Assembly: GCF_003952225.1 (NCBI RefSeq) | Contig: NZ_CP034437.1 | Span: forward strand, 2,494,501 to 2,558,500 | Origin: Paenibacillus albus | GTDB taxonomy: Bacteria; Bacillota; Bacilli; Paenibacillales; Paenibacillaceae | DNA: 64,000 nt | Reading direction: 5' to 3' | Shown: positions 19,483-27,433 of the stretch, in pieces | How the letters are laid out: each line of letters begins with the position of its first letter | Position numbering within the stretch: position 1 is the first letter of the stretch | The notes under the pieces: model-generated | The model's database searches: none | What the model saw: the letters and a program-made list of their open reading frames with translations, nothing else | What the model was told of the DNA's origin: nothing | Translations under genes and position numbers: made by a program

Positions 19483-19488
19483 TATAAT
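19483..19488 (+). promoter_or_regulatory. -10 box of the DAHP synthase gene
   Basis: TATAAT 21 bases before the start codon; no good -35 is present, as the position falls within the octamer array. The short 5' leader leaves room only for the ribosome site (GGGGAG). Confidence 0.45.
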
Positions 19489-19509
19489 AGTCGAAGGGGA
19501 GTTATTATA

Positions 19510-20571
19510 ATGATCGTTATAACGAAGCACAATGCGCCAGAAGAGAGAATTGCGGAGATTGTCCATCAAATCGAGAAAGCCGGCGTTCAAGCACATGTAT
19601 CGCGCGGAACTGACCGTACTGTCATCGGCATAATCGGTAAAGCGGAGCCATCGCTCGCTGAGCATCTGCGCTCTATGAAAGATGTTGAGAATGTCATCAA
19701 GATTTCGAAGTCTTACAAGCTTGCGAGCCGAGACTTCCATCCGGATGATACCGTCATAGAAATCAAAGGCGTGAAGATCGGCGGCGAGCATCTCGCGATT
19801 ATGGGCGGACCTTGCGCTGTTGAGACACCTGAGCAGATCGATGAGATCGCAAGACTCGTGAAGGCTGCGGGCGGTCAAGTGCTTCGCGGTGGGGCGTTCA
19901 AGCCGCGTACCGGCCCATACAGCTTCCAAGGTGTCGGTGTAGAAGGTCTGAAGATGATGGCGGATGCTGGCCGCAAGCATGGCTTGCTAACGATAACAGA
20001 GGTTATGACGCCGGAGTACGTTGATATCTGTGCGGAATATGCGGATATTTTGCAGGTCGGTACACGGAATATGCAGAACTTCGACTTGCTTCGCAAGCTA
20101 GGCACCATTCAGACGCCGGTCCTTCTCAAGCGTGGTTTCAGCGCTACTTACGATGAATTCCTAAATGCGGCAGAATATATCCTTGCAGGTGGAAATCCGA
20201 ACGTTATGCTCTGTGAGCGTGGAATTCGTACATTTGAAACATACACGCGCAATACGCTTGATTTAGCCGCGATTCCTGTTCTTCAGAGTTTGAGCCATTT
20301 GCCGGTTATCTCCGATCCGAGCCATGGCACAGGACGCAGGGAGCTTGTCGAACCAATGGCAAAAGCTTCCGTTGCAGCGGGGGCTAACGGACTCATTATC
20401 GAGATGCATACCGATCCGGATAACTCAATGACTGGCGATGGCGTACAATCACTGTTCCCTGACCAATTCGCGAACCTTCTGAAGCAATTGGAACAACTTG
20501 GCAACCTCGTAGGGAAGCGTTTTGACACACCGAAAGAGCCAGCTGAGTTCTTTAACACATGGAAAATATAA
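19510..20571 (+). CDS. aroF: 3-deoxy-7-phosphoheptulonate (DAHP) synthase
   Basis: 353 residues. It condenses phosphoenolpyruvate and erythrose 4-phosphate in the first step of the shikimate pathway. Residues 1-70 form the ferredoxin-like regulatory domain seen in Thermotoga-type DAHP synthases, which binds aromatic amino acids. Residues about 80-345 are the type I-beta barrel: [48 protein letters not shown] and IIEMHTDP. No chorismate mutase domain is fused. Monocistronic with its own terminator. Confidence 0.95.
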   Translation: MIVITKHNAPEERIAEIVHQIEKAGVQAHVSRGTDRTVIGIIGKAEPSLAEHLRSMKDVENVIKISKSYKLASRDFHPDDTVIEIKGVKIGGEHLAIMGGPCAVETPEQIDEIARLVKAAGGQVLRGGAFKPRTGPYSFQGVGVEGLKMMADAGRKHGLLTITEVMTPEYVDICAEYADILQVGTRNMQNFDLLRKLGTIQTPVLLKRGFSATYDEFLNAAEYILAGGNPNVMLCERGIRTFETYTRNTLDLAAIPVLQSLSHLPVISDPSHGTGRRELVEPMAKASVAAGANGLIIEMHTDPDNSMTGDGVQSLFPDQFANLLKQLEQLGNLVGKRFDTPKEPAEFFNTWKI

Positions 20572-20604
20572 GCTTTCCGTGAACGGAAATTCGTGGATAA
20601 ACAT

Positions 20605-20646
20605 AAGCTGCAGCCCTTTTTACTTAGGGGCTGCAGCTTGTTATTT
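20605..20646 (+). terminator. Terminator after the DAHP synthase gene
   Basis: AAGCTGCAGCCC / GGGGCTGCAGCTT hairpin (11-12 bp) followed by TTATTTAT. Confidence 0.82.
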
Positions 20647-20684
20647 ATAGGTAAATAGCGGGTTTGTGGCTATTTCGTCAATTA

Positions 20685-20701
20685 TGTGAAGTTATCTAAC
20701 A
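20685..20701. promoter_or_regulatory. GlnR/TnrA box upstream of glnA
   Basis: TGTGA-AGTTATC-TAACA matches the Bacillus GlnR/TnrA consensus TGTNA-N7-TNACA at every defined base. It ends 29 bases before the -35 of the glnA promoter, so it could activate, or repress as part of a two-site arrangement. Confidence 0.75.
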
Positions 20702-20730
20702 ACAGTCATAAAAAATACCTTACATGACTA

Positions 20731-20759
20731 TTGACGGTTCTAAAGCAGGTATCTATAAT
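20731..20759 (+). promoter_or_regulatory. Promoter of glnA
   Basis: TTGACG, exactly 17 bases, TATAAT. The expected transcript has a leader of about 80 bases. Confidence 0.85.
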
Positions 20760-20847
20760 AACAATCATAGTTTCAGATCAGAAGTTGAACAATAACCGTC
20801 CTAAACATCTCAAATGTTCGGAAATTCGGAAATGGAGGAAATACCCA

Positions 20848-22272
20848 ATGTCAGTTCAAAACGTATTGAACACTATCAAAGAGAACAACATCATGTTTGT
20901 CGATTTCCGCTTCGTGGATCTTTCTGGCCACGCTCACCACATCACGCTTCCTGCTACGGAAGTGGATGCCGAAACTTTTGTTAACGGCGTAGCTTTCGAT
21001 GGTTCCTCGATCGCTGGCTTCCGCGGTATCGAAGAATCCGACATGGTTATGATGCCGGACACTGAAACTAGCTTCATCGATCCGTTCACGGATCACCCAA
21101 CATTGAACATTATGTGTAACATCCATACACCTGACGGTGAGCGTTATGAGCGCGATCCACGCAGCATCGCTCAAAAAGCAGAAGAATATCTGCAAACGAC
21201 AGGCATCGGTACTACAGCATTCTTCGCACCTGAGTCCGAGTTCTTCATCTTCGACGACGTTCGTTTCGAAAGCAAAATGAACACTTCTTACTACTCCGTT
21301 GATTCCGACGAAGCGGCTTGGAACACAGCTCGCAAAGAAGAAGGCGGCAACCTTGGTTACAAAATCGGCGTAAAAGGCGGCTACGTGCCAGTTGCTCCAG
21401 TCGATGCACAGCAAGACATCCGCAGCGAAATGGTTCGCGTTATGCAAGAAACAGGCCTTCGCGTTGAGCGTCACCATCACGAAGTTGCTACAGCTGGTCA
21501 AGCGGAAATCAACTTCCGTTTCGATACGCTGACTAAAACAGCTGATAACCTTATGAAGTATAAATACATCATCAACAACGTTGCTCGTCAATATGGCAAA
21601 GTTGCAACATTCATGCCTAAACCGCTCTTCGGCGATAACGGTAGCGGTATGCACGTTCACAGCTCGATCTTCAACGGCGATTCCCCGTTGTTCTACGAGA
21701 AAGGCGCTTACGCGAACCTGAGCCAATTGGCATTGCACTACATCGGTGGTATTCTGCATCACGCACCAGCGCTGATCGCGATCACAAACCCATCGACGAA
21801 CTCGTTCAAACGTCTGGTACCAGGCTACGAAGCACCGGTTAACCTTGTGTTCTCCAAAGGTAACCGTTCCGCAGCAATCCGTATTCCGGTTGCAGCTGTA
21901 ACGCCTAAAGGCTGCCGTATCGAGTTCCGTACACCGGACTCCACAGCTAACCCGTACCTTGCATTCGCAGCAATGCTGCTTGCAGGTCTGGACGGCATCA
22001 AGCGTCAACTGGATCCAGTAGCTCTTGGTTATGGTCCATTCGACAAAAACATCTACGATCTCTCTGATGAAGACAAAAAAGAAATCCGTTCGGTTCCAGG
22101 CACGTTGGACGAAGCGCTTGACGCTCTGGAAGCTGATTGCGAGTTCTTGACTGAAGGCGGCGTATTCACGCAAGACTTCATCGAGAATTTCATTGCACTG
22201 AAGCGTTCCGAAGCTAAAGCAGTAGCGATCCGTATTCATCCACACGAGTTCAGCCTGTACTTCGACTGCTAA
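20848..22272 (+). CDS. glnA: Glutamine synthetase type I, GSI-beta-like
   Basis: A 474-residue enzyme that makes glutamine from glutamate and ammonium with ATP. Motifs seen: VAFDGSSIAGF, FFAPESEFFIFD, NGSGMHVHSS, the ATP-binding NSFKRLVPGYEAP, and IRIPVAAV. It is longer than Bacillus GlnA (444) because of an internal insertion and an extended C-terminus, and carries FDKNIYDL around Tyr403, matching the adenylylation-site region of enterobacterial GSI-beta. No glnR precedes it. The start at 20848 has GGAGG upstream; a longer frame lacks a site. Confidence 0.95.
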   Translation: MSVQNVLNTIKENNIMFVDFRFVDLSGHAHHITLPATEVDAETFVNGVAFDGSSIAGFRGIEESDMVMMPDTETSFIDPFTDHPTLNIMCNIHTPDGERYERDPRSIAQKAEEYLQTTGIGTTAFFAPESEFFIFDDVRFESKMNTSYYSVDSDEAAWNTARKEEGGNLGYKIGVKGGYVPVAPVDAQQDIRSEMVRVMQETGLRVERHHHEVATAGQAEINFRFDTLTKTADNLMKYKYIINNVARQYGKVATFMPKPLFGDNGSGMHVHSSIFNGDSPLFYEKGAYANLSQLALHYIGGILHHAPALIAITNPSTNSFKRLVPGYEAPVNLVFSKGNRSAAIRIPVAAVTPKGCRIEFRTPDSTANPYLAFAAMLLAGLDGIKRQLDPVALGYGPFDKNIYDLSDEDKKEIRSVPGTLDEALDALEADCEFLTEGGVFTQDFIENFIALKRSEAKAVAIRIHPHEFSLYFDC

Positions 22273-22298
22273 TTCCGGACTCATTATCGTTCATTCAA

Positions 22299-22329
22299 AC
22301 GAGCTCTCTACCCAGAGAGCTCGTTTTTA
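22299..22329 (+). terminator. Terminator after glnA
   Basis: ACGAGCTCTC / GAGAGCTCGT perfect 10-bp hairpin followed by TTTTAT. Confidence 0.88.
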
Positions 22330-22397
22330 TATCTTCTTAAATAGGCTAAATCCGAATATTCTTAACAAAACAGTTGGAATTTGTTCGACTTTTTGAC

Positions 22398-22426
22398 TTG
22401 ATGCAAGCCGCTAAACTTGCTATCAT
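22398..22426 (+). promoter_or_regulatory. Promoter of serC
   Basis: TTGATG, 17 bases, TATCAT, 35 bases before the serC start. Confidence 0.65.
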
Positions 22427-22461
22427 ACACATAAGCAAATTAGAAGAGTGGAGTGAGCTAT

Positions 22462-23550
22462 ATGACGAATCGCGCTTATAACTTTAATGCTGGTCCAGCA
22501 GCGCTGCCGCTTGAAGTGCTGCAGCAGGCTCAGCAGGAATTCCTTGATTATGCCGGTGCTGGCATGTCGATTATGGAGATGTCCCATCGCAGCAGCATTT
22601 TTGAAGAAGTTAATGACGGAGCTCAATCCCTTCTACGTGAATTGTTCGGAATCCCGAACAATTACAAGGTGCTCTTCCTGCAAGGCGGCGCAAGCACGCA
22701 ATTTGCAATGATACCGATGAATCTGCTTACGCCAGGCAAAACGGCTGCATTCGTGAATACAGGCAGCTGGGCGGATAAAGCTATTAAAGAAGCGAAGCTG
22801 TTCGGCGAGACTGCAATTGCGGCATCCTCGGAAGCGTACAAGTACAACCGTATTCCTGAGCTTGGCGAAATCGTAATTCCGGAGAATGCAGCATACCTGC
22901 ATGTCACTTCGAATGAAACGATTGAAGGCACGCAATATGCGAAATATCCGGAAACTGGTGATGTGACGCTGATTGGCGACTTGTCGAGCGATATTCTTAG
23001 CCGTCCGGTTGATGTCAGCAAATTCGGCATGATCTACGCAGGCGCACAGAAGAACCTTGGCCCATCCGGAGTAACGCTCGTGATCGTTCGCGAGGATCTT
23101 GTCGCTGAGAGCCCGAAATCGATTCCGACGATGCTGCGTTACGATACGCATGTGAAAAATAACTCCCTCTACAACACGCCGCCGTCCTTCTCGATTTACT
23201 TGGTCGGTCTGATGCTGAAATGGGTAAAAGAAAGAGGCGGCGTCGCCGCGGTTGAGCAGTATAATCGCGATAAGACGAAGCTGATCTACGATACAATCGA
23301 TCAAAGCGGTGGTTTCTACCGCGGCTTTGCAGAGGCAAGCAGCCGTTCGCAGATGAACATTACGTTCCGTCTTGGTTCTGAAGAGCTCGAGAAGCTGTTC
23401 GCTAAAGAATCGGAGCAGAATGGCTTCGTCGGCTTGAAAGGGCATAGAAGTGTTGGCGGCTTGCGTGCATCGACGTACAATGCTGTGCCGCTTGAGAGCT
23501 GCAAGGCTTTGGCGGAGTTCATGGCTGACTTCCAGAAGCGCAATGGATAG
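22462..23550 (+). CDS. serC: Phosphoserine aminotransferase
   Basis: A 362-residue fold-type I PLP enzyme that converts 3-phosphohydroxypyruvate to phosphoserine in serine synthesis, using glutamate. Seen: YNFNAGPAALP at the N-terminus, SHRSSIFEE, LFLQGGASTQF, the PLP lysine in GAQKNLGPSG, and VGGLRASTYNA near the end. The ATG at 22462 follows GTGGAG; a GTG nine bases upstream is possible. A structured repeat element begins two bases after the stop. Confidence 0.96.
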   Translation: MTNRAYNFNAGPAALPLEVLQQAQQEFLDYAGAGMSIMEMSHRSSIFEEVNDGAQSLLRELFGIPNNYKVLFLQGGASTQFAMIPMNLLTPGKTAAFVNTGSWADKAIKEAKLFGETAIAASSEAYKYNRIPELGEIVIPENAAYLHVTSNETIEGTQYAKYPETGDVTLIGDLSSDILSRPVDVSKFGMIYAGAQKNLGPSGVTLVIVREDLVAESPKSIPTMLRYDTHVKNNSLYNTPPSFSIYLVGLMLKWVKERGGVAAVEQYNRDKTKLIYDTIDQSGGFYRGFAEASSRSQMNITFRLGSEELEKLFAKESEQNGFVGLKGHRSVGGLRASTYNAVPLESCKALAEFMADFQKRNG

Positions 23551-23551
23551 G

Positions 23552-23730
23552 GTGCGAGCTGGGAGCCGTGACCTCCAGTCGGTATGAGCCTTCCATCGCT
23601 GTTATAGTTTCGATTGCCTCCGATTTGATAAGACATTTAGAGGTAGCAATCGAACTACAAAGGCGAACGCTAGCGCTTTCCAGGCTTCATACCGACCTCC
23701 GGTCACTTTGGCTGCCGCGGCACACATTTT
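23552..23730 (+). repeat. Structured element, copy A (candidate RNA)
   Basis: About 179 nt directly after the serC stop. Outer stem: 23552-23590 pairs with 23683-23723 (for example GTGACC/GGTCAC and CGGTATGA-GCC/GGC-TTCATACCG). Conserved block 1 is TTCCATCGCTGTTATA (23591-23606). Inner stem: TAGTT/AACTA plus CGATTGC/GCAATCG. Conserved block 2 starts TACAAAGGCGAACGCT (23655 on) and runs through AGCGCTT. It ends in a T-run (23727-23731). Copy B at 27206 has the same blocks but different stem sequences. Confidence 0.75.
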
Positions 23731-23777
23731 TAAAAACAAAAGAAGACCGCCGGGCCTTTGGGGACGGCGGTCTTACC
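23731..23777 (-). terminator. Terminator of the PhoP-type regulator
   Basis: On the minus strand AAGACCGCCG / CGGCGGTCTT with an 11-12-base loop, followed by CTTTTGTTTTT. Confidence 0.83.
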
Positions 23778-23799
23778 TTTGTACAAGCTTGTTAGCTTG

Positions 23800-24525
23800 T
23801 TATGCCAGGGATGAATCGGCTACGCTGTTGCTGCCTGGGCCGGCTAGCTTATAGCCGACGTTACGAACGGTCATAATATATTCTGGCGTTCGTGCGTTTT
23901 TCTCGATTTTGTCGCGAAGATGACTGATGTGAACGTCGACGATTCTCGTATCGCCGAGGAAGTGATAGTCCCACACGCCGTGCAGCAGCTGTTGTCTGCT
24001 GAGCACCTTGCCGCGGTGGCGGCAGAGGAAGAGGAGTAGCTCGAATTCCTTCGGCGTCAGCTCGACTTGTTTACCGTTCACTTGTACTTCGCGTTGCTCG
24101 GTGATGACGGTTAGGTGACCTATCTCATGAACGGATTCATCACTTTTGCCTGGCAGCGACTGCGTGCGGCGGAAGATCGCTTGAATACGTGACAGAAGCT
24201 CCTGCGGGGAGAATGGCTTCGTCATATAATCATCGGCGCCATTATCAAGTCCGGCGATTTTGTCAGTGACATCCTGCAACGCCGTTAACATAATAATCGG
24301 CACCGCATTGTTTTGCTTACGCAGCTCTCTGCATACTTGAATGCCGTCCATCTTCGGAAGCATAAGATCGAGAACGATGAGGTCGGGACGAAACGGCTTT
24401 AAGAAGTCGAATACGGCTTCACCGTCAGCAGCGCAGCGCACCTCGTAGCCGGCAAGCTTCAAATTAAATTCAAGCAGCATGGAGATGGAAGGCTCGTCAT
24501 CGACGATTAATATTTTCTTCTTCAT
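23800..24525 (-). CDS. Orphan OmpR/PhoP-family response regulator
   Basis: 241 residues: receiver (Asp53 in LIVLDLMLP; Lys in DYMTKPFSPQEL) and winged-helix output domain (ELTPKEFELLLFL, TRIVDVHISHLRDKIE, TVRNVGYKLAG). It resembles PhoP, but no phoR or other kinase gene is adjacent: neighbours are a terminator and a divergent trmL. The partner kinase must be elsewhere. AAAAGGAG precedes the ATG. Confidence 0.9.
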   Translation of the reverse strand: MKKKILIVDDEPSISMLLEFNLKLAGYEVRCAADGEAVFDFLKPFRPDLIVLDLMLPKMDGIQVCRELRKQNNAVPIIMLTALQDVTDKIAGLDNGADDYMTKPFSPQELLSRIQAIFRRTQSLPGKSDESVHEIGHLTVITEQREVQVNGKQVELTPKEFELLLFLCRHRGKVLSRQQLLHGVWDYHFLGDTRIVDVHISHLRDKIEKNARTPEYIMTVRNVGYKLAGPGSNSVADSSLA

Positions 24526-24637
24526 CGTTTATGATCTCCTTTTCGTGCAATTATAATTGTATTATGACAGTCATTTTTTTGCAGGAGATTAAACAAACGT
24601 AAAAGCTATGTAAAAACTAGAAGGGTGAAGGTTAACA

Positions 24638-25102
24638 ATGGCATTTCATATCGTACTCGTCGAACCGGAAATTCCGGCTAATACAGGCAATATTGCGCGT
24701 ACTTGCGCAGCAACAGGAACGATTCTTCATCTTGTGAGGCCGCTCGGCTTCAATACGGATGACAAAACACTTAAGCGCGCTGGACTGGACTATTGGTATG
24801 CGGTTGAGATTCATTACCATGACTCTTTCCAAGAGCTGAAGGAGCAGTACCCAGATGGGCGCTTCTTCTGCGCAAGCACGCGCAGCTCGCAAGTGTACAC
24901 GAAGCACAGCTACCGGGACGACGACTTCTTCGTCTTCGGTAAAGAGACGAAAGGGCTGCCTCAGGATATTCTGGATGCCCACCCAGATACATGCATTCGC
25001 GTGCCGATGACGGACAAGGTGCGATCGTTGAATTTATCGAATTCTGCGGCAATCGTCGTGTTCGAAGCACTGCGTCAGCTTGATTTTGCTGATTTAGAAT
25101 AA
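24638..25102 (+). CDS. trmL: tRNA (cytidine(34)-2'-O)-methyltransferase TrmL
   Basis: A 154-residue single-domain SPOUT methyltransferase. Seen: EPEIPANTGNIARTCAATG at the N-terminus, FGKETKGLP and the knot-forming VPMTDKVRSLNLSNSAAIVVFEALRQ at the C-terminus, which binds S-adenosylmethionine. It methylates the wobble ribose of leucine tRNAs. Length fits TrmL/YibK rather than larger SpoU proteins. GAAGGGTGAAGG lies upstream of the start. Confidence 0.93.
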   Translation: MAFHIVLVEPEIPANTGNIARTCAATGTILHLVRPLGFNTDDKTLKRAGLDYWYAVEIHYHDSFQELKEQYPDGRFFCASTRSSQVYTKHSYRDDDFFVFGKETKGLPQDILDAHPDTCIRVPMTDKVRSLNLSNSAAIVVFEALRQLDFADLE

Positions 25103-25115
25103 AAACTTTAACAGA

Positions 25116-25139
25116 ACTTTAACTTTTAAAAGTTTAAGT
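25116..25139. promoter_or_regulatory. AT-rich palindrome between trmL and the AbrB gene
   Basis: A central perfect 14-bp palindrome AACTTTTAAAAGTT lies within a 24-bp near-palindrome flanked by ACTT and AAGT. It could be a weak terminator of trmL or an operator for the AbrB-type regulator whose start is 128 bases away. There is no T-run directly after it. Confidence 0.4.
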
Positions 25140-25266
25140 GTTACACAATACTAAGAAATTTTAAAAAGTTGAAGGAATTACAGTTCTGCCATCGAATCCT
25201 AATAGAAAGCGAAAATTGTCATATCATGTTAGCTTTCAAAATGCAACTTACAGGAGATGTGGAATT

Positions 25267-25518
25267 GTGAAACCGGCTGGCGTTGTGCGTAAAGTGGATC
25301 AATTGGGCCGAATTGTGCTGCCCAAATCATTACGCAAAAGATATCAAATGAACGAGGGGGATCCTGTAGAGATTTTAGTACAAGGGGATCATATTATTCT
25401 GGAGCGTTACCGTCCTCGCTGCGTATTCTGCAATGCGCTTGAAGATGTACGAGAATTTAAAGAACGTTATCTGTGTGCAGTCTGCATGACAGAGATGACG
25501 GGATTGCGCCAGGCCTAA
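25267..25518 (+). CDS. AbrB-type transition-state regulator with CxxC pairs
   Basis: 83 residues. The first 50 are an AbrB/SpoVT swapped-hairpin DNA-binding domain (GVVRKVDQLGRIVLPKSLR). The remainder differs from Bacillus AbrB: it carries CVFC and CAVC, a likely zinc knuckle, instead of the usual oligomerisation tail. It probably acts as a DNA-binding repressor of growth-transition genes. The start is GTG at 25267, as AGGAGATG lies 9 bases upstream; a longer frame starting at 25216 overlaps this site and has no AbrB homology. Confidence 0.85.
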   Translation: MKPAGVVRKVDQLGRIVLPKSLRKRYQMNEGDPVEILVQGDHIILERYRPRCVFCNALEDVREFKERYLCAVCMTEMTGLRQA

Positions 25519-25580
25519 CGCGGTATTCGTAAGCTCGCTCGCCTATGGGTTATTCGAATGAGCGAATGAGCACAAACAAA

Positions 25581-25630
25581 AAGAAGCTTCCGGCGATGTT
25601 TAAGAACAATCGCTGAAAGCTTCTTTTTTT
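25581..25630 (+). terminator. Terminator after the AbrB-type gene
   Basis: AAGAAGCTT...GCGAT / ATCGC...AAGCTTCTT hairpin followed by seven Ts. Confidence 0.85.
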
Positions 25631-25692
25631 AAGCACAGAACGCACACTGCGATCGCAACAGCGAACGCGGTTGTTCTTGCTAAGGTCCATTT

Positions 25693-25791
25693 TTACAGGC
25701 CGCTTGTCTTATCGTCGTTGTAAGACGCCGTGCACATTGCAATTAGGAACAAGGCTGTAACGGTGAGGACAATGAGAAAGTTAATGGTCAT
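25693..25791 (-). CDS. 32-residue single-span membrane peptide
   Basis: MTINFLIVLTVTALFLIAMC then TASYNDDKTSGL: one hydrophobic helix (residues 3-20) and a short polar tail. A perfect AGGAGGT lies 7 bases before the ATG (25799-25805), which is strong support for translation. It is not antisense to any gene. I do not recognise it. The Cys after IAM does not make a good lipobox (no Gly/Ala at -1), so a lipoprotein is less likely. Confidence 0.65.
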   Translation of the reverse strand: MTINFLIVLTVTALFLIAMCTASYNDDKTSGL

Positions 25792-26015
25792 TCTTCTTAC
25801 CTCCTATACTGCATGTATCATTGGTCTGGACACACTAATGCTCCTAATTATTATAACCAACGGTGTTCAAAAAGAAAACGATCTAAGTTGTGAACAAGTT
25901 GTTACAGGAGAAGGGCATTTCTTATATAAAGTTGTCGAACTTTGTTAAGGTTTGGAGTTGCCCGCATCCCTCTTTGAGCGTAAAATGTTTGATAAAGGAA
26001 AGGGAGTGGACGATA

Positions 26016-27206
26016 GTGGAATATCGGTTCTCAGACAATGTGCAGCGGCTTCAATCCTCGGCCGTTCGCGATATACTTAAGCTAACGCAAGGTAAAGAAA
26101 TCATTTCGTTCGCCGGCGGCCTTCCGGCGGAAGAGTTATTCCCGCTTGATGCAATTCGGGATGCGGCAGAGCGAGTGTTCCGTACAGGCAAGAACTCCCT
26201 TCAATATGGACTTACAGAAGGCTTCCTGCCGCTGCGCGAGCAGCTATGCGCTCGGATGGCGCAGAAGAATATGCATGTTGCTCCTGACGAAATGATTGTA
26301 ACGACGGGCTCGCAGCAAGCGATCGACCTCGTTACACGTATACTTATGAATCCCGGCGATGTTGTTCTCGTCGAGAATCCGACTTATCTGGCAAGCCTGC
26401 AAGTGTTTGGCCTCAGCGGTTTGAATGTCGTGCCTGTAGAAAGCGATAAAGACGGCATGGTTATTGAAGAAGCTGAACGCCTGATGAAGCTGCATAAACC
26501 GAAGATGGTGTATGTCGTACCTACTTTCGGCAATCCTACTGGCCGAGTATGGAGTCTTGAGCGCCGCAAAGGCCTAATTGAACTGAGCCATCGTTATGGC
26601 GTAGCTATTCTTGAGGATGATCCGTACGGAGAAATCAAGTTCGATCCGAATGCAGATTATCCGACGCTGTTCTCCCTTGATGGCAAAGCAGGCAATGTCA
26701 TCTATACGAGCACGTTCTCGAAGACAGTTGCACCGGCGCTGCGTACCGGCTGGGCAATTGGTAACCGGGAAGTAATCGGCAATATGGCAAAAGCAAAGCA
26801 GGCGGCAGATCTGCACTCCAGCACATTGGACCAGCAGACGCTAGACCAGCTGCTGCAGCATTTCCCGCTGGACGATCATATCCGTACCATTAGCAAAGCT
26901 TATGGCGAGCGGCTGCAGCAGATGCAGACTCTGCTTACTAAGCAGGGCTGGAGCGATGTGAAGTGGGTAGAACCGAAGGGCGGCATGTTCCTGTGGCTTG
27001 AACTGCCGGAAGCACTTGATTCGGAAGCGCTGCTGCGCGCAGCGGTGAAGAAGAACGTGGCGTTCGTACCAGGTGCGTCGTTCTACGCGGCCGATCCGCA
27101 GCGCAATAAGGCGCGGTTGAATTTCACGTATACGACTGGAGAGCGCATGGCGACGGGGATCACACGATTCGCCGAGGCGCTTAATGAATTCATGGCACGG
27201 TGTTAG
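26016..27206 (+). CDS. PLP-dependent aminotransferase (MocR-like fold, no DNA-binding domain)
   Basis: 396 residues, fold type I class I/II. Seen: EIISFAGGLPAEELFP, LQYGLTEGFLPLREQL, TTGSQQAIDL, EDDPYGEI, and the PLP lysine in STFSKTVAPALRTGW. The closest families are 2-aminoadipate/aromatic and branched-chain aminotransferases (LysN-like); the substrate cannot be fixed from sequence. Start GTG at 26016 with GGAAAGGGAG upstream; a longer open frame to 25890 has no such signal. A structured element begins at its stop codon. Confidence 0.85.
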   Translation: MEYRFSDNVQRLQSSAVRDILKLTQGKEIISFAGGLPAEELFPLDAIRDAAERVFRTGKNSLQYGLTEGFLPLREQLCARMAQKNMHVAPDEMIVTTGSQQAIDLVTRILMNPGDVVLVENPTYLASLQVFGLSGLNVVPVESDKDGMVIEEAERLMKLHKPKMVYVVPTFGNPTGRVWSLERRKGLIELSHRYGVAILEDDPYGEIKFDPNADYPTLFSLDGKAGNVIYTSTFSKTVAPALRTGWAIGNREVIGNMAKAKQAADLHSSTLDQQTLDQLLQHFPLDDHIRTISKAYGERLQQMQTLLTKQGWSDVKWVEPKGGMFLWLELPEALDSEALLRAAVKKNVAFVPGASFYAADPQRNKARLNFTYTTGERMATGITRFAEALNEFMARC

Positions 27207-27374
27207 TGCGTGAAGGGCAATTGCTGCGCAGTTGAATGTTCTTTCGATCGCTGTTGTATTCGGATTCCTTTGAACAACTTGAACAAGGTTGGAATCCGAA
27301 TACAAAGGCGAACGCTGGCGCTTCTACAGAATCATTCAACTTCTCCGCAATTGCTAGCACGCTCATCGTGTTTT
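27206..27374 (+). repeat. Structured element, copy B (candidate RNA)
   Basis: About 169 nt that begins on the last base of the upstream stop codon. Outer stem: GCAATTGC...GTTGAATG (from 27217) pairs with CATTCAAC...GCAATTGC (27333-27354). Conserved block 1 is TTCGATCGCTGTTGTA. The inner stem GTATTCGGATTCC (27256-27268) pairs perfectly with GGAATCCGAATAC (27291-27303). Block 2 is TACAAAGGCGAACGCTGGCG, then CTT. It ends CGTGTTTTT. Blocks match copy A at 14/16 and 22/23 bases; stems do not match in sequence. Confidence 0.77.
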
Positions 27375-27383
27375 TATAGGAAC

Positions 27384-27422
27384 AAAAAACCTCTAGCGGC
27401 TTTGCAGCGCTAGAGGTTTTTG
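27384..27422. terminator. Bidirectional terminator between aminotransferase and Rieske genes
   Basis: AAAACCTCTAGCG / CGCTAGAGGTTTT hairpin with A- and T-runs on either side. Confidence 0.9.
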
Positions 27423-27433
27423 CGTTTCACCGT

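Noticed and set aside
20851-22284. 477-codon minus-strand open frame opposite glnA
   Set aside because: It mirrors the codon bias of glnA; the protein is Cys/His/Val-rich, without any known family, and the plus strand carries a clear enzyme with its own signals.
23552-23730. Plain intrinsic terminator of serC
   Set aside because: The element is far longer than a terminator and contains two sequence blocks conserved in copy B that are not part of the outer stem.
25730-25948. 72-codon plus-strand open frame before the aminotransferase
   Set aside because: No good ribosome site, overlaps the better-supported 32-residue gene on the other strand.
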